The notes under the pieces are model-generated. The model was not told where the DNA came from, made no database searches, and saw nothing but the letters and a program-made list of their open reading frames with translations. The position numbers were made by a program, and so were the translations under genes. Shown piece by piece: positions 1 to 12,383 of a DNA stretch of 64,000 bases (the first letter of the stretch is position 1; the number at the start of each line of letters is the position of its first letter). Source of the DNA: Atkinsonella hypoxylon (lineage: Eukaryota; Ascomycota; Sordariomycetes; Hypocreales; Clavicipitaceae); contig JFHB01000063.1 in NCBI GenBank assembly GCA_000729835.1, positions 62,001 through 126,000 on the forward strand, given 5' to 3'.

Positions 1-3000
1 AGTTTAACTAATTGTTAATATTAAACTCCTAAAGAATTAAATTACTAGCTAGAACCCTTAGCGGCTAATGCTATAGGATTTAACTCCTTTAACTATCTTA
101 GAACTTAGCTAGAAGCTAGCTAAATCCCTTTATCTTTATACTAATTCTATTATAACTACTTTCTCTTTTTATACTACTTAATCTTATTTAATATAATAAG
201 TTTACAATAACCTTAAGTAGATTTATAAGAATTTAAGTAATAACTATAACCTAATAAGCTTTTAGAATAACTTTAAAAGTATTAAAAACTTCTATTAATA
301 GATTAGAACTTAATATATAAAATTAACCTAGAAACTACTACTACTACTAATTTAAACAATAGAATTACTTTTATAATTAACCTTTATAAAGATTAAAGAT
401 TTAGAGATTAAGAATAATAGAAGAACTTTAAATTTAACTTCTATAACTAAAATAAAGACCTATTTTAAAGAGCTTTTACTCTAATTATTAAAGCATTATA
501 TAATTTACTATATAAATATAGAGTCTATATAGGCAGAAGTAGCAGCTAAATTACTAATTCCCTTAAAAGAGTACTATAGAAAGAGAAACAATCTATATAG
601 CTAAAAGAAGAGATTAATAAATAAATAGTATTAAGTAAATTCTACTTAAATCTATACCTAGATATAGAACTTATATCTACAGTAAAGAAGCCTTAATCTT
701 CTTTATAGAACTCTTTCTCTATACCTTTAGCACTCTCTCTATTACTTTTGTTAAGTATACCTAGCAATCTAATAGGTATATTAATAGAAATACTACTTTC
801 TCTCTCTTTACTATAGAATATAAGATTTCTTCTGCTTTTAGTAGTATAACTATTACTTCCTTTTATAATAGATTCTTTTTAGACTAATATAAAGAAAGTC
901 CTTAACCTTATAAAGATCTATAAGGAAAGCAATAAATATAGCAGCAATATATTTAATTTTATTATACTAAAAGTAGTTATCCTTAAAGACCTATATTAAC
1001 AACTTAATTTCTTAGAACTAGTAATAATAAAGGTATTTTTAGTAATACTAATAGGTAAAGTATATAAATTCTACCTTATAATAATTGCAATAAATATAAG
1101 GATAAATTATACCTTTAACTAAATAGTTAAAATTATTAAATAATACTTTAAGACCTTAACTAATAAGTAGTTCTATTGTTAAAGATAGAACAGTATTATA
1201 TTATATAATATAATTGCTAAGAACCTTAATAAATCTATACTTAACTGCCTTAATATAATAATCTAGAACCTTTAAGATATTTATAATAGCCTTTTTAACT
1301 CTCTTATAAATAATTCTAAACTTATTAAGTAGATTCTTTAAGCAGTTAAAGGCATCCCTAAATATAGCTAAGCTAAATTTATAACTAATATAACATTCTA
1401 AGAGCTTATTAGTAACCTATAAAAGTTAATTAGTATTATAGAAGTATAGAAGGAAATTAGCTAATTCTATATTAAATTTAACTAACTTAATATTAATAAT
1501 AAAGCTCTCTATATAGACTATTAATATTAACGTTTAAAAGACCTTAGCTATAGCAGAAGTAAGACCTAAAAATAACGCTACTTTATTTATAGAAAAGAAG
1601 AATATTAGTTAATAAAGTACAGTAAAAAAGAGTATTAAGAAGTACAGTAAAGATAGTAGAATAATAAGAAGTATAGAACCTCTCCTTTAAACAGTAAATT
1701 TAAAGCCTATTTATAGGTATATAAAGGATTAAGTAAACCTATATAGAATAACAGTTTTAATAATTCTTAGAATATAAGTAAAGCATTTATTAAAGAATTT
1801 AATATAGCTAATAAAGGAAAAGCTCTTTAGCTAATAATTATATAATTCTTTATTAATACTGCAACTATAAATAATAAAGCTATCTTCTAAAACCTTAAGG
1901 AAGAAGCCTACTAGTATACTCTATATAAGAAAGACCTATTTATAGAAGATTAATTAAATCCTATAGATCTCTTATTATATTTATTATCTTATATATTAGA
2001 AGAACGTTATTCTAGTAAGATATTTAGAGGTATCTTACTTAACACTAAAGTAGCAGAAGTATTAATAGCTAGAATTAACTAAGTATAGGCACTAGTAAAG
2101 AAAATGCCTTTATTAAAGATAAATCTATCTAATTAACACTATATAATTACATTTAGCGTAGAATTAGCAACTTTAATAGGCTTTATTATAGTTTTAATAG
2201 TCTTTAGCCTAATTATATTCTATATAATTAATATAAGCACCTTATTTCTATATAGTATTAATAATATAGATAAAATATATATAAAGCTTAATAACCTTAA
2301 AAACGTACTAATTTAAAGTAATTAAAAGGTTTCTATTATCTAGAAATAGAGATATCTATAGTAGACTCTAGAAGCTATAGAAGCAGCTATATTCTTTTTA
2401 TTAAAAAAGTAAATCTATTAACTTTATTGTTAATTTAGATATCCCTTTATACAATAATTAATAAAGATTCTATAATATATAAGTAAAGATATTAGTAACA
2501 ATAACGCTATTAATAGAATTATATAAGTTTGCTACTACTGCTAACTTAATAGTAAATTACCTAGCTAATTCTAATTTATATTAAAAGATAACTATAACTT
2601 TAACTATAAAATTATTATTAATATTATATATTTAAACAGCAGCTTTATTCTTTATATTATTAATTCTGCAACCTTATTCTAGGTAGCCTACTTTCTAGAA
2701 CCCTAAAAGTAGAAAGCATAAAATATCTAAAATATATTAAAAAAATACTAGATTAATACCTATCTAGGCCCTTTTAACTAGATAGTTTATAATACTAGAA
2801 AGAACTTTATATCTACTAAATTCCGCTATTATATATAAATATTGTTTATTAATGTTAATAAAGTTCCTATTAAATTCTATAACAGCATTAGTAAAGTTAA
2901 ATAGTACTATAGCTTATTATAAAGAGCTTATAATATTATTAACAATAAATTAGGCACTAATACTAGTATTATAAAGGATTAAAAGCTTTAAATAGCTATT

Positions 3001-6000
3001 AAAGCTGTTAATAATTCTACTAGACTTAACAGTTTTATACCTATATTATTAGTCTTTAGTTCCTACCTCTATATAATAGATAATTTACCTTTAAGCCTTT
3101 CTATAATACAATAAGCTTTAATTCTATATAAAGCTACTAATAAAGCCTAAAAGTGCCTAGTATAAAGATAAATTTATAATACTCTTGCCTTCTATAACAG
3201 CCTAAATATAATACCTATATATTTACTGCCTCTATAGTTAGAAGTATATATATAGCGTAAAAAAGAAGGCTAATAAGGCCTCTATAAGTTGCTTACTATA
3301 GATAGTAAGGAGTGCACTATATAAATGCCTTATAGCTTTATTTATTTTTATATAACTATTATAAAACTCTACTACTATAATAACAATAAATTTAATAATT
3401 ATTCTATTATTTTTAACGTTATACCTAATAAAAGCAATATAGAATCTCTACCTAAAAGTAATTCTATTTTACTAAAGAAGAGAGAAAGACCTCTAAAGGT
3501 AAAACAACTAATTAATCTAAACCTAATATAGAAAAGAGGTTCTAGAAAACTAAGAAAGAACTCTTTTTCTATTCTAATTAATTCTATATAAAATTTCTCT
3601 ACTTTTAACAATAAACTAAATAGATATATTACTGTTTTTAGCTTAACTACTAGTAGTTCTTATAATTTTAATTCTAATAGTAATATTAATTCTACTTATA
3701 TATTGCTGTATAAATTTAGCAATAAAATTTTCCTTTCTGCAAAAGAAACAGTAAACTATAACTTAACTATATAACTAAGGAAAAACAATAAGATTATAGC
3801 AAAAGGTACTCTATTTAAGGTATTTAACTAAGCTAAAATTAATGCACTATTAGCTAGAGATATCTTCTAATTTATTAAATTTAACTCTACTATATATAAT
3901 AACTATATCTTTAAATCTTATATAGTTTAAGAAGTTAAAGGAAAAGAAACTATATTACTATATAAGAAGTTAAGACTAGTTATTTAAGAATATAATAATA
4001 GCAATAAATTATTAATTTTAATATAATCCTTAATAATTTAATAAGCTAGTTAACACTTAATTATAGTACTAGCTCTATCTCTTTAAAAATACAATATTGT
4101 CTTATAGATCTACAATATTATATAGGCTTATATATAATTTAACACTAATTTAAATAGATTAATTATTGTATAACTTCCTAACTAAATTAAATACCTATAT
4201 CTCTATAATATAGTAATAGAAGTAATTAAGCCTCTATATAGAATCGCTAAAGTAAGTATATATTAGTAGTTTATATACTTCTGCTACTACTGTAACAATT
4301 TAAGTATAGTTATATTAATATATAACCTCTACTTATTAATATTAAACAATAAGAATTACTTTAGAATTATTAGAATATAGACTAATAATACACTAGAACT
4401 AAGTAATAGAACCTTCTTTAACTATAAGAAATCTAAACTATAGAAAGCTAATTTTACTGTAAAGCTAAAGTAAAGCTTAATAGCAGAAACGCTACTAATT
4501 TTTAATAGATATATATTAACTAAATCTAATAATAGCACTTTAACTCTTCACTAGAAAGGTTAAAGCAAGAGGATTTAACCTATTAATACTACTAGTATTA
4601 ATATAGATTTAACGAAACAATAGTACATTAAGCAATAAGCCTATAGTGTATATATTGCTATAATCTATTAACTAAAAGCTATATTTAACCTTTCTATTGC
4701 TATATAACAGTAAGATATTACAATTAATAATATTAAATAACTAAATAAGAGGCTTTAATAGTAAATTAATAACTAAACCTATAGATTATAATATATCTTA
4801 ATAGACCTTCTCTTTACTAAATTATATATATTTATTAATAGATCCTTTATAAATAATAAAGATTTAAGCTTCTAGATAGAATATATAATTATTCTAGGCA
4901 ATAAAGGAGCTTATAAAGAGAACACTAAATTTATAATAAAAGGCAATATTATTATATATAGCTCTATTAAAAGCAAGAGAGTTATAAGGAGCACGCTTAC
5001 ATTAGAACTATATAGTATAGTGTAAGGTATAGATATATTATATGCTATTAGCACTACATTAAATATAGTAATAAAGCAGCTATAAATACTGCTAATTCTA
5101 CTAGTAGTCTATATAGATTCGTTCTTATTATATAAATGCCTTATAAAGCTTAGTATAATAAAGGAAAAGAGATTAATAATTAATATTATAGTACTACATT
5201 AATTATATAAAAGGCGTAAAATTAACAAAATCTATTAGATTAATAGTAAAGATAATATTACTAATTTAATAATAAAAGTAACGCTAAATAAAACTCTTAA
5301 ATCCTTTATTAATAATAATAAGGCTAATATATAGGTAGAAGGCTAGGTAAAGAGACCTATAAATTAATGCAGAAGGATATTAGATTTATTGTTACTTATT
5401 CCTTTAATCTATTTTATTATTACTGTAACTATTAGAGTTACTTTACTAATATAATAAAAAGAGAGACTACTAGTGTTAGAATTGTTATAACTCTATTGTG
5501 CAATTCTAGCACCTATATAGGTAAATATAACCGCTAATTAGTTGTATCTGCACACTAGTCCCTACTTATATTAGGGTTGCTAATACCTCTTAATTCCCCC
5601 TTAATACAACACTATACCTAAGGCATATAAGGCATCTAATAGGGTATATAATGTAGCCTCTTTTGCTAGTTAGATACAACTCCTAAATAACCGAATTTAA
5701 ACCTCTTTAATGTAAATACTAGTGCACTAGTGAATTAGTTATAGGACCGACTCAAAGGAGTATAAATTAGACCCTTGGTCTGTCGACACTATATATAGAT
5801 AAAAGTAAAAAGAGTTTAGTATTATATATAGAATAAGCTAAAAAGTTCTAAATAGTATAAATAGATTAGGAATAAAGCTTTTAATTTAAAACTAATATTT
5901 AAATAATAAATTTAATAAAATAAGTAAGAAAATAATAATTAAATTAATTAGCAGTAATAGATTTAATGCAATATAATAGCTAGAGTAAGTAGTAGTAATA

Positions 6001-6210
6001 GTGTAGTTATAGAATTTAATAAAATTTAAATTAGTAGAGGGATTTAGGGTTTATAGAGTTCTAAGATTAACAATTAAAAAAGTAGCATAAGCTAGACTTA
6101 TAACCTATAGAAGTTATAATAAAATAATTATAGAATTAATTAAAGAAGAAGAAAAGAGATTTAGAATCTTAATAACGCTAAATAATATTAATACAAGTAA
6201 TATAATCCGT
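1..6210 (+). mobile_element. RIP-degraded Ty1/copia-like LTR retrotransposon (left end outside the window)
   Basis: The block is extremely AT-rich, full of TA dinucleotides and in-frame TAA/TAG stops, with no long ORF. Conceptual reading of + between stops still shows copia-family order. A C-x2-C zinc-knuckle-like patch lies near 2,530. Integrase-like sequence runs about 2,700-3,330, reverse-transcriptase-like about 3,830-4,500 (for example KPLYRI near 4,230), and RNase H-like about 4,790-5,370 (YKCLIKLS, KEKRLI). A purine-rich tract at 5,456-5,470 is followed by a TG-starting LTR. The mutation pattern (C to T on both strands) is what RIP does to duplicated DNA in filamentous ascomycetes. About 5,800-6,210 has the same composition but I could not assign it to a domain. 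The element is certainly inactive. Family assignment rests on remembered domain resemblance. Confidence 0.85.
5474..5800 (+). repeat. Probable 3' LTR of the degraded copia-like element (end uncertain)
   Basis: It begins TGTTAGAATTG directly after a purine-rich tract, as expected for the 3' LTR of a copia element. A near inverted copy, CAATTCTAGCA, sits at 5,501-5,511. A TATA-like TATAAATT lies at 5,761-5,768, in a stretch noticeably less RIP-mutated than the internal region. I could not fix the right end or see a target-site duplication. Confidence 0.5.
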
Positions 6211-6883
6211 TCCTGCTTGTTCTTTCAATTATATAGATGACGTCAACGATATTGTAATGTATCCGCTCGTACCTCCCTCAACAGCAAGAACCTCCTAAGG
6301 TCTGCAGGTGCTGGTACTGCTCCTCGGAGAATCAAGTATAACTAATTATTGAGGACAAAGATTCAACAAAGATGCGCTCTGCCCACCGACATCAAATGCT
6401 TTGGCATCCGCCCGGAAGTCTTCCCCATGCGGCAGCACGTCCGCCAGCAAGCGCAACTAAAGTAAGAGCTCAAGTTGAAAGAATCCGGGGCACCACACCC
6501 TCGTAAGCTGTTCTGGCGACTCGCAACAGATTTAAGCCAAGCATTGCGAATTCAGATGTTTGCATGTGAAAGGCGCCAAGGACCACTTGACCACTTGATC
6601 CCAGCCAGGTTGCCGCACTAGGACAAGAAAAAGCCTCAGAGTCCCCACGTTTGCAGATGCCTCGGCCGTTCGTCTACTTGTCATCAGAGATTCCACACTG
6701 ACGGCTGTCGCCGAGGTTGACTGGAATTCTTGGCCATGGCTATATAGGTCCGCCCGCCATGAATCGCATGGACGCTAACTACCTTGCTGTCATTTGTGTT
6801 CCCATCTTCTTTCCTGCCATCTTCCTATCTGTCCCGCCTCCGCCGTATATACCCCCCCCCCGCAATCCTCAACCGCAGTCACA
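6211..6883. other. Intergenic: edge of AT-rich block and thiolase upstream region
   Basis: Composition changes from near-pure A/T to balanced within a few tens of bases around 6,210. No coding sequence was seen. The stretch holds three CCTCGG cores, a TATATA at 6,846-6,851 and a run of ten C at 6,852-6,861 just before the thiolase start. Confidence 0.7.
6322..6716. promoter_or_regulatory. Three CCTCGG cores (FarA/FarB-type sites) upstream of thiolase
   Basis: CCTCGG occurs at 6,322-6,327 and 6,660-6,665 on +, and as CCGAGG at 6,711-6,716. This is the core bound by the fatty-acid-responsive zinc-cluster regulators FarA/FarB (CTF1 family) upstream of beta-oxidation genes in Aspergillus. By chance about 0.3 copies would be expected in 670 bp counting both strands. 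Function here is inferred from gene identity. Confidence 0.5.
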
Positions 6884-8393
6884 ATGGATGGTGGTAAGTA
6901 GCTAGATTCTGCGCCTTCTGGTAGGACAGATTTGCGGTTTGAGCGGCGGCGCTTGGCTGACACAACTTCTTGTACTATGACAGCTCTCAACAGACTCTCT
7001 CAGATCGGTGGCCAGCTCACCGGCAACCCTACCGCTGGCGGCCGTGCCAGGATTCTGGAAAAGCGTCCGGACGATGTAAGTAGAGAAATATCCCGTGCTA
7101 CAAATGGGCCAACTCCATATTTTTCTCTTCCTCGAAATTACTGACTTTGGATGGCGTAGATCGTCGTCACTGCTTGCTGCCGAAGCGCCTTCACCAAGGG
7201 CGGAAAGGGTGGCTTCAAGGACACCCAGGCCGCTGATATCATGGCCGGTGTCCTAAAGGCCATCATCGACCGGTCCCAAATCAACCCTGCTCTCGTCGAG
7301 GATATCTGTGTCGGCACTGTCCTCGCTCCCGGCGGCGGTGCCACTGAGATGCGTGCCGCCAGTCTGTTCGCCGGCTTCCCTGAGACCACTGCTGTGCGCA
7401 CCCTGAACCGACAGTGTTCGTCTGGTCTGCAGTCGTGCATTGACATTGCCAACCAGATCAAGGCTGGCATGATTGATGTCGGCATTGGTGCTGGTGTTGA
7501 GAGCATGTCTCTTCAGTACGGGTGAGTTTCTGTTCCCTTTAGAATGCAATCATGTCTTCCGAGGCCGACATGTGTTAATTCGTCCATCTGCCAGTCCCTC
7601 TGCCGTCACAGAGTTCTCCGAGGCCCTCGAGTCCAACGAGGAATCGGCCAATTGCAAGGTTCCCATGGGCGTCCTGTCCGAGAACATGGCCAAGGACCTC
7701 AAGATTTCCCGTGCTGACCAAGATGCTTTCGCCGCCTCCTCCTACCAAAAGGCCGTCAAGGCCCAAAAGGAAGGCCTCTTCAATGACGAAATCGTTCCCC
7801 TCAAGGCCAAGTTTGAGGACCCCGAGTCTGGCGAGATCAAGGAGATCACCGTTGCCCGCGATGATGGTGTCCGAGATGGCATCACTGCCGAGTCACTGGG
7901 CAAGATCAAGCCCGCTTTCGCCGCCGACGGCAGCATCCACGCCGGCAACGCCAGTCAAATCTCGGATGGCGCCGCTGCCGTCCTGCTCATGAAGCGCTCC
8001 ACCGCTGAGAAGCTCGGTCAGACCATCCTTGGAAAGTACGTCGCTGGTGCGGTTGTTGGCGTCAAGCCCCTTCTCATGGGCCAGGGTCCATGGAAGGCCA
8101 TCCCCAAGGCCCTTGACCTTGCCGGTATCGGTCGCGATGACGTCGACATATATGAGATCAACGAAGCCTTTGCCAGTCAGTGCTTGTGGTGCGCCAACCA
8201 GCTCGGCATCCCCCACGAGAAAATCAATCCAAAGGGTGGTGCCATCGCGTTCGGTCACCCCTTGGGTTGCACCGGTGCTCGCCAGGTTTCTACCTTGCTG
8301 TACGAGCTGAAGCGAACTGGGAAGAAGGTCGGCAGCACCAGCATGTGTGTTGGTACTGGCATGGGTATGGCCGCCATTTGGGTCGCCGAGTAG
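6884..8393 (+). CDS. Peroxisomal 3-ketoacyl-CoA thiolase (acetyl-CoA C-acyltransferase)
   Basis: It catalyses thiolytic cleavage of 3-ketoacyl-CoA to acetyl-CoA and a shortened acyl-CoA, the last step of beta-oxidation. Four exons give 420 residues: 6884-6893, 6984-7075, 7160-7521 and 7595-8393. The first exon is only 10 nt (ATG GAT GGT G), with context CACAATGG. Near the N-terminus RLSQIGGQL fits the PTS2 peroxisomal signal (R-L-x5-Q-L), so import by Pex7 is expected. Catalytic residues are visible: acyl-accepting Cys120 in NRQCSSGLQS, His376 in GHPLGCTG, and Cys406 in MCVGTGMGMA. Length matches fungal peroxisomal thiolases. The PTS2 and strong match to that group argue against a cytosolic acetoacetyl-CoA thiolase. 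The gene is about 670 bp from the RIP-mutated block yet its own frame is intact. Confidence 0.95.
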
Positions 8394-8779
8394 AGCACTA
8401 AATCTCGATAGAAAGGATAGCATGTAAAACTGTTTGAGGGCGGGCCTTCTTTGTTTGGGTGGAATGCATTGGGAAATGAGATAACAGGTCAAGAGCTTGG
8501 CTGCAGAACTGCCAGCTCACCTCTTACGAACGTACACAATAAAGTTGCATGTACTATGTATGAATATAGATTTATTATCTTCCCAACTTATCGTTATTTG
8601 CACCTCTAAATTTCTTCACTTTTTTTATGCCAGTGATGGCGACCGTGTCTAGTTTTGTCGTTCGTTAAAAGTCTAATCCATTCAAGTACTTCATCCAGCA
8701 TTGACAGTGCGCACACAAATTCAGAGCTCAACACGTCATCACAAGCTTCATTGCGCCCGGCTGCCTCGGTCTCAAACAC
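8394..8779. other. Convergent intergenic region (thiolase / cyclodeaminase 3' ends)
   Basis: A 386-bp spacer between two convergent genes. It should hold both 3' UTRs; an AT-rich stretch lies around 8,540-8,630. I see no further gene. Confidence 0.6.
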
Positions 8780-10337
8780 TCAGAAATCTTCAATCAATGT
8801 CCCAATTTTCTTCGATTTTGCGAGTTCCACGAGGTGCATGCCAACAACGAGATCCATGAGACCTAGCCCCACGCTCTTATACACGACAGTCCCATCCCTC
8901 AGCCATCTGGACAGTCCGTCTTCTTTCTTGCTTTCTTTCTTGCTTTCAGTTTCGGAGGAGCCTCCAGAACGGTTTCGAAACGGCAATGGGAAACTAGGCT
9001 TGCGGCTATGGTGCGATGAAGAGGATCCAGACGGGCTTGCTGATCTTGGAGGCGCTTCGCTGAACACAGCAGACATGGATGGTGCGTTATCATTGACATC
9101 TAATAGCGATTCCACATCAGAAGACATTGGTGTTTGTGCGTCTGTGATATCAGTCTCGGATTCCTCTATAGCGAGACGGTGCAGCATGACCAGTTCACCG
9201 AGCCTAAAGGTAATCAGCTTCTGGACAGGACTTAAATGATGGTAGATAGAGGGTTCAAGAGCAGTATAACTTACTCAACCATCTGATGAGAGGTGATCTT
9301 GGCAGCAATGACTTCACCAGCTTCCTTCAGCACCCCTTCGAGCGTGTCTACAACCATGACGCCCCCTTCATCCGCATGTTTGTGGAAATGACGGTGGTTG
9401 TTGTCGTGAGATTTCGTCACCAGCTGCAACAGGCCTTCGGGAAGCTCTCGCATCTCAGGAGTGTAGCTTCCGACTGCGACAATCAACCGACCCTTCTTTC
9501 TACCCTCATGTGATGTGAGAATGGAGGCGTCGAACAAATCTTGCCGAGACGGTGTACAGCAGTAGATGACATCGGCGCTGCGGATCTGCTCCTTTTGCAG
9601 TCGCTCAAAGTCATGGAAAGTCGGGGTCAGTATACTGAATTTAGTGTGCGACCATCCTTCTCTCTCTTTGATGTGTGCAGGAATGATTGTGAAATTCTTC
9701 AAAATCTGCCCGGCGCTCTCAGAGAACCTTCTGTTGATGATATGAACGTGTTTAATAGTGCTACCACGCATCAAAAGCGCCAGCCTCACATGCCAATATG
9801 CTTGACTTCCACTGCCAAAGACTGTCAAAGTCCTCACATGGTTGCGCCTATTAAGGAGGCAGGCTGATGCAAGAGCTGTGCGGAAAGCTGTCAGGGTACT
9901 GGCATGAACAAGACCCATGGGACTTCCGTCAGGATGAAACAAGTTGACCACGCCGGTAGGCCTGATTGGCTTCAAATTCGGATCGTCCATGGCGGTTGCT
10001 GAAGTGAGCGAGACCACTGTTTTGACAACTTAGTATAACCTTTTCAAGTTTACGAGCAAGAACGTCATGCAACACAAGGGCCGTGTTCTAACCAACCTTT
10101 GCATCCCATACCCTCCGGTCCGCATGATGGCATGTATAGCGATGTTGTCTTGGTCCTAAAATGAAATGTGGTCACGCGATGAGGCTGCTGATAGACATCT
10201 CCATCAACAGCTTCTGTTGAGTTGGAAAACTTGTGTAGTGCAGATGAGAGCACACGACGAAACTCATCCAATTCATCAATAGTCAAGTTCTCAAGGATAT
10301 ACTTGACCTGGGAGTCTGTAAGAACCGTGAATGTCAT
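8780..10337 (-). CDS. Ornithine cyclodeaminase / mu-crystallin family protein
   Basis: Three exons on the minus strand (10337-10097, 10016-9275, 9203-8780) give 468 residues. The protein has the family's substrate and dimer part at the N-terminus and a Rossmann NAD(P) fold with GSGSQAYWHVR. The C-terminal helix region, GTVVYKSVGLGLMDL from about residue 432, is typical of the family. Members include ornithine cyclodeaminase (ornithine to proline plus ammonia), alanine dehydrogenase and ketimine reductases, so the substrate cannot be read from the sequence. About 80 residues of Ser/Glu-rich low complexity (about 342-423) are inserted between the Rossmann fold and the C-terminal helix, making it longer than the usual 330 or so residues. 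The start chosen is the ATG before MTFTVLTDSQ, where homology begins; an upstream in-frame extension is ordinary promoter sequence. The gene ends convergently with the thiolase. Confidence 0.85.
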
Positions 10338-11626
10338 GATGCCCCGCTGGTTTGGGCGTGATAGAGGGGAAGCCAAGTGTCTTCTTCGGGGTCCAGAGAG
10401 AGCAAATCCAGGGCTATGGGTTCGAGGGTGGTATGTGCCAAGCCACTTCAGATGAGCTTGAACGAAACAGTGGTCGGAAATGGCCGTGTCAATGGAGAAA
10501 CCGGAACCAACAGGCACAAGAAGAGAGCTGTGATGTAATGGGCATACGTGCATCAGCCGAGAAGATTAGATTGGGGATGTTCACGGTGAAATAGTTTGAG
10601 GAAAGAAGAATGGCTACAAGAATGGCTCCCCCCCCCCCCCTCTCCCCGCTGAGCGGCGATATCGGGGCCGACATTGGCCGAAGAGCATCGCATTCACGTT
10701 AAGAGAGTGAGGATGATGTTGGCATGATGCGAAATAAAGGGACTGTAGCGATACTATCGTGAAATCTTGATTGTATGTATGTACCAATATAGGACTAGTT
10801 AGGGCACAGACGTTGGTATACATAACGGTCAAGTATCATTTGGGCTGGTTCTGTCTTGGACGCCACGCAGATGTGACAGATGTACGCAGATGCACGTAGA
10901 CGCAGATGTCATACCGCCAACTCTGCTGCTTGTGCCTGTGTATTAGTGCACAGAGTACCAGACAGTTGAGTCGCCTACGGAATAGCATACATCTATCTAG
11001 GTACATATATGACAGTGCCGGGCGAGGAAACAAAAGGCTATGTCCGCAAATGCCATTAGATCAAATACAATCGACGGCCCGTCCAAGCTTGTTTCAAGTC
11101 TTCTGCGGAGCGCCGCTAATTAACACGACTCGAGGTACTGGGGTCTGGTGAGCTTCAGGTACGGCACTTGGTACCTGAGCCGTGTGGTCCACTGGTTTCA
11201 CAGGCTCTGTTGATCGTCAATTCATACCGGTGCGCTGACCTGACCGCTCCGGGGGTGGTTGTGCTAATAACCGAGCAACCCCAGGCCTAGCCACCTTTGC
11301 TCTAACTGGTCGCGCCTTTACCAATGTGCCCCCCCTCCCTCCCCTCAGGCTACAGGCTACGTGCAACAAACTTACTCATCACTTTGATGGCTGCCAAAGT
11401 ATTCCTTCTTGCCGTCATTCAGTCCTAACCACATCACCATCTGCGCTTGCTTGCTTTGCTTCGCAACATAACTGCATGCCAGAGTATTCCGATACGATAG
11501 CTCACGCTCCTGACGACTGATACCCCCTGTCTCGGCCCTCTATAATCTGCGCCGGTCGCATCCTCAGAGCTTCAGCCATCAGAAAAAGTAGCCAGCTGGC
11601 GAAGGAAGCTTGCGACAGCCATCAAG
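10338..11626. other. Divergent intergenic region (cyclodeaminase / TVP18)
   Basis: About 1.3 kb between two divergent genes. It contains a run of 13 C at 10,628-10,640. I see no convincing coding exon or RNA gene. It presumably carries both promoters. Confidence 0.6.
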
Positions 11627-12383
11627 ATGACGCTCAAGGAAGAGTTTCAGACCAGAAACTTCAGTAAGCAATTACTCTAGATGCCTGCATAGCCCAATTT
11701 CTTTTGACCGGGACTGACTTTTGCATTAGGTATCTATGGACAATGGTAAGCCCTCGTCTTTCCTCCCTTGCGGCCAATGAAGAGCTGCGCCGCCCCCCAT
11801 CCGCCAAACCAGATTGTGCATACGAGTCGCCAGCGGTTATACGAGTAGATAGCTCAGTCGGGTGCTTCGTCATAGAACCGATGGAATCTGACCATGGTGG
11901 AAACAGGTTCGGAATATTGTCCATGATCATTTGCTTAGCGACTGGTATCTCATCGATCTTCACCTTCTACCCTCTAATCATAGTGTTTTCCGTCTTTGCT
12001 ATGTGAGTTTTCCTTGGACACTGTGCTCACGCTTCGACTCTATTGCTGTACCAGAACCAGCAGTGCTAATAGCGAATCGCAGTGCTTCCTCTTTTCTCAT
12101 CATCTTCATCGAAGTGCCCTTGCTACTGCGAATCTGCCCGACATCTGGCAAGTTCGATGAGTTCGTCCGTAAGATCTCGACGAACTATATGCGAGCTGCT
12201 GCTTATGGCACCATGTCGCTTGTTCAGTTTTTGAGTCTCTTGCGCACTCCTACAAGCTTGGTTGCTGCAGCTGTCTTCCTCCTCATCACGGCCCTATGCT
12301 ATGTTCTCGCTGGCCTCAAGGGCCAAGATTTTATCGGAAGCAAGACCCTTGGCGGTGCTGGTGTCGCGCAAATGATTGTCTAA
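11627..12383 (+). CDS. TVP18: Golgi membrane protein Tvp18
   Basis: Four exons (11627-11663, 11730-11745, 11907-12002, 12083-12383) give 149 residues. The second exon is only 16 nt, encoding the end of SIYGQW. The protein is a small multi-pass membrane protein with four hydrophobic segments: around the FGILSMIICLATG region, the YPLIIVFSV/FLIIFIEVPLLL region, the LVQFLSLL region and the LVAAAVFLLITALCYVLAG region. The conserved block LLLRICPTSGKFDEF and the C-terminus SKTLGG..VAQMIV are characteristic of fungal Tvp18, a Tlg2-vesicle/Golgi protein thought to act in vesicle trafficking. Length matches the family. Without the micro-exon the frame would not join. Confidence 0.92.

Noticed and set aside
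3325..3611. Open frames of about 70 codons on both strands in the AT-rich block
   Set aside because: They lie inside the RIP-mutated integrase/RT region and are chance gaps between stops; the + frame is a leftover of the element's integrase C-terminal part.
7253..8492. Minus-strand and other-frame ORFs of up to 199 codons over the thiolase
   Set aside because: Shadows of the GC-rich thiolase coding frame with no family resemblance.
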